The notes under the pieces: model-generated | What the model was told of the DNA's origin: nothing | Seen by the model: only the letters and a program-made list of their open reading frames with translations | Database searches by the model: none | Program-made: the position numbers and the translations under genes | NCBI GenBank assembly: GCA_965249225.1 | Contig: CBDFLT010000008.1 | Location: forward strand, 241,887 to 305,886 | Length of the DNA stretch: 64,000 nucleotides | Origin: CBDFLT01 sp965249225 | Lineage (GTDB): Bacteria > Chloroflexota > Dehalococcoidia > Lucifugimonadales > G963668185 | Reading direction: 5' to 3' | In this document: piece after piece, positions 59,798-64,000 of the stretch | How the letters are laid out: each line of letters starts with the position of its first letter | How positions within the stretch are numbered: position 1 is the first letter of the stretch

Positions 59798-62700
59798 ATG
59801 AAGCGAACCTCGGGTTTCCTGTTCGCCGCTATTTTGGGCGGCTTAGTGCTGGCCAGTTGTAGGGTGTCTGAGACTCCACCGGCACCTGCGGCCACGGTCA
59901 CTCCTGACATCACATCTACAGTTGAGGCGGCAGTCGCGGCCATCGTGACTTCACCCGCGCCTCTAGATACACCGGCGGCAATTGTCACTCCTACTCCGAT
60001 GCCGCCTGCACCCGTACAGAGTCCTCTGGCAGCGACTGCATCTGAGCCAACGCCGACGGTGGAGCCTGAGGAGGTCGTTGCACTAACCCCGACGCCTACG
60101 TCACGACCGACTCCCATCCCCTCACCAACACCGACACCCATCCCGTTAGTGCTTCAGGGTAGGCCGCCGAAGCTTGAGCCGCTCGACGAGCCATGCAGAA
60201 CCGAATATCCTCGTCTGGGAGATTTTCCGCATGTTTTGTCGGCCGTCGGGGCCAGGCATTTCAATGTCGCACCAAATACTGAGGCGATCGCGGTCGACTT
60301 TGTTCCAGGGACAGATATAGGGCGGGCGCATATCACGGGCGCAGTGGGGTCCGTACAGCCCTGTGACGCGATGTTTGTGGGGAACCTCGAGATTGGAGAT
60401 TTCGTCACCCTATTTGCGGATGGGGAGGGGGCATTCGAGGCTGAAGTTGATGCGGTAGAGGGGACGAACATTCTGATCGGCCGACACCCTATCTGGGGGA
60501 CCCCGTGGGGCCAGCATGATTCGCAGCCGCCTGCTGGCGTGTTCCTTTACCTGCCGGTCCAAAAGGCGGCCGATGGCGTTGCGCTCAGCAGTGCCATGCG
60601 CATCTTCGCACTCGACAACTATGCGTGGATCATCAGGGGCACACTGGGTGGAGATGGGCTGATGCCAGGTCAGCAGGTCCCCATTTCCGGACGGGTGATC
60701 CTGACGCTTCCGTCCGACGCGAAACCGCCTCCAGCTACGCTCGGGTTCGGTGTGTTCCTGATCGGCGATTCGGAAGGGAGGCAGGTTGGCCGGGGAGAAG
60801 ATTTCGCCTCGTCGTTCTTGACCCCCACCGGCCTGCCGATTGAGACGGGGTTCAGGAACTTCATCCTCAACTCTATTCTTGGCGATGTTCCCATAGATTG
60901 GGGCCTGGAGGACGGACACTGGGTGGCCGACTTTGCAGCAACTCTTGAGGTGCCTGATAACTACCGTGGGGGCCTGTACGAGCTGATGGCTCAACTAGAT
61001 ATTCCACTAGAAGTTCCCTATGTCGAGGGTGATTTCCTGCACCCAGACAACTGCTGTGCAGCGTCGCTGGGGAATTTCACCATCGGGGACCCCGCGCCGA
61101 TGCGGGTGGCTGCCACCCTGCTGGCCGACGTGTTTAGCGAGGGCACACGCGGCGGCGTTAGGGCCCGCGAGGATGCCATGACGTTCGACATCAGCCCTCG
61201 TGTGGCCACACGCCATGATCCGGTTGTCCCGCGGTTGGATAGTTACGGGGAACTCTGGACATACCGCCTTGAGCCGTACGTGCCGTTGTTCGGCACTGCT
61301 GAGCGTATCTCGCCCCCTGTGCCGCCGGTAGCCCTCGACTTTTCCGACAGCGAGCTGACGGTAACAATCGCCCGGCCCGATGGCCAAACTCAGGTCCTTG
61401 GTCCCGCGCCTCTGACACGCTACGTGTTCCTTACCCCGAGAACTCCTGGTTGTTACCTTGGGAAGATCACCTCTGGCAGCAACCCGTCAGGAATGCCCCA
61501 GCTTCAGGGAAGGGGCGATACCTTCGCCTACCAATTCCCGCTTTACGGTGACTATGTCGTCACTCTGGAGGGTCATATTGCCGACCACACCGGCCGGTTA
61601 TATGAGATCGGTGGGACCTATGATATTACCGTCGCCAACGTCCTGGACATCGAAACGGCGATGTTGCCCGGGACGCCCTTCGAGGTGGGTGACGCCATCG
61701 CCCCCACGCTGACCGTCATGCCGGGCGTCCCGGCTGAAGTTAGCTATGAGGTCACTCATGTCGCAGCCGACGGTGAGACCACAGTGAGCGTCTTTACCGG
61801 CCGTGCTAACGAAAACGGCTGGTGGGACGGGGACGGCGATGTGTTCGCTTTCGCGCGCCATGGGGAATACCGGATTGACGTAGAGGCCCGGTACACAGAC
61901 GGGAAAGGCGACCTGTGGGCCGGACGCCTGCGCTTCGGCAGCGCCGTGGCCACGCCAGATGCGCCGATAATCGCCCATGGGAGGCGTGGGTCAGACAGCT
62001 TCCAGGTCGTACCTCCGCCCTGGTTCTTCAGACGCGACTTCGTCCCCAGCGACGAGGGCCACCTCTGGCCCCCCTTCTTCACCGGCGACATCCAGTGGGG
62101 AGTGACTGAGGAGAGAGGCGACGCTGCCATCAGCCTACGTAACAGCGTTCAGATAGTTGACAACGACCATCCGTTAGTTGTCCGCGCGTGGGAGCTCGGG
62201 TCGTTTGAGACCGCATCGGGAGTGACGGCTGTGGTGACGATCGAAGAAAGCGTCCGGGCGGGGTCGTTGGCGCTGGTGATGCGCCACGATTGGGATAAAG
62301 GGCAGGGCATGCACCCGGAAGAGGTCGAGCTATGGTCATACATGTATGGATCGGCCCAACGCCCGGGCGTTCGGGTACGAGAGCTCATCGCCGGCGAGGA
62401 TACCGAAGACCCCTACTGGTTCTTCCACGACCCTTACCTGCTGCAGTCGGGCAACGGACAGTTGGGCGATGAGCCGGGCGATTTCAAGTTCCAGTACGCC
62501 GCCGCCGTGATACGGGACGACTCCTCCGGCGAGGGCGTCTACGCTATCTACGGCTCCGGCTGGGTGCTCACCTCCGAGGACGACACCCTGGGGGCGCGGG
62601 TCATGCCGCCCTTCCAGGGAGCCGCCGGTGGCCCCAGTGGCGGCCCGCTCTTCACGGTGCACGGGCGTGAGGTAGATATGTTCTTCCTGCCCCTGGGCGT

Positions 62701-63415
62701 GCGGCCGGGTGCTGTTTTGGAGACCGGCGACGTCTTCCGTATGGCTGGACCGATTATGCCTACGCTGCCCAGCCGCATTGGCTACACAGTCATCGCGCCT
62801 GACGGCAAAACGCGCTCATTCGATGGTCGAGCCAACGCGGTCGGGTATTTCTACGACCCGGCCGATGACTTCGTGCTGGACCAGCCAGGCTTATGGACCG
62901 TCGATCTGACGGTGACCCATGATGGCTTAACCAGCGCCGGCCCCGTGGAGCCGCCGTTCCCTACCGGCGGGCCGCTGACCCCGGATGGCGCCGCCTTCAC
63001 CTTTGTGGTGATGGACGGCGACACTAATAGGCTTAGCGTGGATACTGATTCAGCGCAATCGACTCTGGACCAATGGTACTGTGGCGGGGAGCCTGTCCAT
63101 GAGGCGTATTTCGAGGCCGCCCTTCCGGGGGGTTGGACCGGCGATACCGCCAGAGTGATCGTGACTATGCCGGGCACTGTACTTGTGGACGAGGACGCCG
63201 TGGTACGCGCCGGCAAGATCAAGTGGGACCTTGACGCTCGTGCCCTGAACCGACTGGCCAGCAACTTCGACTACGAAGGCGAAACAGGCATTGCGGACAC
63301 CATCACGGTGACATTCTTTGCCGAGGGTACTCTGAACGGCCAATCCGCTCAGGCCGCTGGCGCCATCGTGACACACGGCGCTCGGGTGCCGCTCGCGCCC
63401 GCCGCCGCACCGTAA
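59798..63415 (+). CDS. Large lipoprotein with Thr/Pro linker and Ig-like repeats
   Basis: 1205 residues. The signal peptide ends LVLASC (Cys21), followed by a Thr/Pro-rich linker to about residue 120. The rest is beta-rich and extracytoplasmic. Two segments repeat the pattern S/G-Y-x-V/I-x-H/A-x-x-x-D-G-x-T...F-x-G-R-A-N-x-x-G-x-x-D (about 645-700 and 990-1045), which look like Ig-like domains. No catalytic motif is recognised. Probably a surface lipoprotein; the next gene begins another lipoprotein of similar N-terminal style. Confidence 0.75.
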   Translation: MKRTSGFLFAAILGGLVLASCRVSETPPAPAATVTPDITSTVEAAVAAIVTSPAPLDTPAAIVTPTPMPPAPVQSPLAATASEPTPTVEPEEVVALTPTPTSRPTPIPSPTPTPIPLVLQGRPPKLEPLDEPCRTEYPRLGDFPHVLSAVGARHFNVAPNTEAIAVDFVPGTDIGRAHITGAVGSVQPCDAMFVGNLEIGDFVTLFADGEGAFEAEVDAVEGTNILIGRHPIWGTPWGQHDSQPPAGVFLYLPVQKAADGVALSSAMRIFALDNYAWIIRGTLGGDGLMPGQQVPISGRVILTLPSDAKPPPATLGFGVFLIGDSEGRQVGRGEDFASSFLTPTGLPIETGFRNFILNSILGDVPIDWGLEDGHWVADFAATLEVPDNYRGGLYELMAQLDIPLEVPYVEGDFLHPDNCCAASLGNFTIGDPAPMRVAATLLADVFSEGTRGGVRAREDAMTFDISPRVATRHDPVVPRLDSYGELWTYRLEPYVPLFGTAERISPPVPPVALDFSDSELTVTIARPDGQTQVLGPAPLTRYVFLTPRTPGCYLGKITSGSNPSGMPQLQGRGDTFAYQFPLYGDYVVTLEGHIADHTGRLYEIGGTYDITVANVLDIETAMLPGTPFEVGDAIAPTLTVMPGVPAEVSYEVTHVAADGETTVSVFTGRANENGWWDGDGDVFAFARHGEYRIDVEARYTDGKGDLWAGRLRFGSAVATPDAPIIAHGRRGSDSFQVVPPPWFFRRDFVPSDEGHLWPPFFTGDIQWGVTEERGDAAISLRNSVQIVDNDHPLVVRAWELGSFETASGVTAVVTIEESVRAGSLALVMRHDWDKGQGMHPEEVELWSYMYGSAQRPGVRVRELIAGEDTEDPYWFFHDPYLLQSGNGQLGDEPGDFKFQYAAAVIRDDSSGEGVYAIYGSGWVLTSEDDTLGARVMPPFQGAAGGPSGGPLFTVHGREVDMFFLPLGVRPGAVLETGDVFRMAGPIMPTLPSRIGYTVIAPDGKTRSFDGRANAVGYFYDPADDFVLDQPGLWTVDLTVTHDGLTSAGPVEPPFPTGGPLTPDGAAFTFVVMDGDTNRLSVDTDSAQSTLDQWYCGGEPVHEAYFEAALPGGWTGDTARVIVTMPGTVLVDEDAVVRAGKIKWDLDARALNRLASNFDYEGETGIADTITVTFFAEGTLNGQSAQAAGAIVTHGARVPLAPAAAP

Positions 63416-63533
63416 TTAGGGTGGTAACTACACCATTGCGCTAGCTTTGAGGCGGCAGTTAGTTTTAGAGTCTACTGAGAGCAGGGTGGAGGGTCTTCGA
63501 ACCCAGCTCGGGGACTCTGCATAAGTTTAGACG

Positions 63534-64000
63534 ATGCACCGAGACCGAGCCAGTAACCACAAATTAAGGATTGCGCTGGCTCTAGCCCTGGTATGCGCCG
63601 TGGCTGCCTGCGGCGGCGACTCCCGTGTAACGCCCACCGTCACTCCAGCCGCTCCACCTTCGCCCCAGCCTACCGCCGCTGTTATGAAGGTCGAGCCCAC
63701 GTTTACTCCGACGCCGGCTCAGGTCATCGAGCTGCCTACTAAGACGCCCACCCCCGATCCCACCGTGGCCGTGGTGACGGCTACAGTGCCGGAGGACACT
63801 CCAACTCCTACGGCGGCTCCGTCTCCAACTCCCAAGCCACCTACTAGCACTCCCACGGCAGGGCCAATTGTATCCGTGTCAGGTGCGACGCTAGATGGTA
63901 ACCCTGTAGCGGCCTCCGCAGTCGCGGTCTCGCCGGACGGTGCGGTGGTGATCGCCGTCAACCCGGACAGCGACTCGATTACCGTCGTGAACGCCCTTAC
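63534..64000 (+). CDS. Lipoprotein, N-terminal part, cut by the window end
   Basis: An open frame of 155 codons running off the window. The signal peptide ends VAAC (Cys25), then a long Thr/Pro linker. The last 25 residues (SPDGAVVIAVNPDSDSITVVN) look like the first blade of a YVTN/NHL-type beta-propeller. No stop is reached. Probably a surface beta-propeller lipoprotein. Confidence 0.7.
   Translation, partial: MHRDRASNHKLRIALALALVCAVAACGGDSRVTPTVTPAAPPSPQPTAAVMKVEPTFTPTPAQVIELPTKTPTPDPTVAVVTATVPEDTPTPTAAPSPTPKPPTSTPTAGPIVSVSGATLDGNPVAASAVAVSPDGAVVIAVNPDSDSITVVNAL

Overview
The window looks like a chromosome segment of a Chloroflexota bacterium, most likely Dehalococcoidia/SAR202-like (inference). 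The reasons are moderately high GC, a 23S rRNA gene with no 16S or 5S beside it, many lipoproteins with Thr/Pro-rich linkers, and very large exported proteins paired with membrane-anchored PGF-pre-PGF-type proteins. No taxonomic marker could be searched, so this placement is tentative.

Layout. 1-5.1 kb (minus strand): prephenate dehydratase, a split TrkA/RCK pair, a UspA protein, and a complete KtrA/KtrB K+ uptake system. 5.5-6.5 kb: a sugar-nucleotide epimerase. 6.6-13.4 kb: exoprotein module 1, a giant exported protein plus its anchor protein, damaged by an in-frame TAG and a frameshift. 13.6-22.6 kb: the most interesting region, a predicted bacterial ubiquitin-like conjugation operon. It encodes a beta-grasp Ubl, a catalytic E2, a JAMM peptidase, an E2-like/MPN-like/RING-like fusion, a membrane-anchored protein, an Ig-like zinc protein, an E1 and a zinc-ribbon protein. 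A strong sigma70-type promoter precedes it and an insertion sequence splits it. 22.9-33.4 kb: exoprotein module 2, a paralogue of module 1, so the Ubl operon is bracketed by two related surface-protein modules. 33.5-40.4 kb: a cupredoxin lipoprotein, a CinA-like/nucleotidyltransferase fusion, UbiD-UbiA-UbiX quinone genes and an inositol-phosphatase-like enzyme. 40.5-44.0 kb: a 23S rRNA unit with its own promoter and boxA, followed by initiator tRNA. 44.2-55.5 kb: a DUF4349 lipoprotein, a ComDE-like decarboxylase pair with a PIG-L deacetylase and an SDR, a type II NADH dehydrogenase broken by an in-frame TGA, and an MMPL/RND exporter with a lipoprotein partner. 55.6-64 kb: an ammonium transporter remnant, a DUF4242-cyclase fusion, tRNA-Gly, tRNA-Ile, a 1205-residue lipoprotein and the start of another lipoprotein.

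Three almost identical 1541-bp IS3-like elements (16832, 45547, 56157) lie in the same orientation. Two keep perfect 8-9 bp target duplications. The third has none and truncates the ammonium transporter gene, which suggests IS-mediated deletion.

How the genes work together. The Ubl cluster has what is needed to activate (E1), transfer (E2), possibly ligate (RING-like fusion) and remove (JAMM) a small protein tag, apparently near the membrane. Several long genes carry a single interrupting lesion while otherwise open: TAG at 6854, a 2-nt shift near 12170, TAG at 23450 and TGA at 50810. Because TAG and TGA serve as ordinary stops elsewhere here, the choice is between recent mutation, assembly error and local readthrough.
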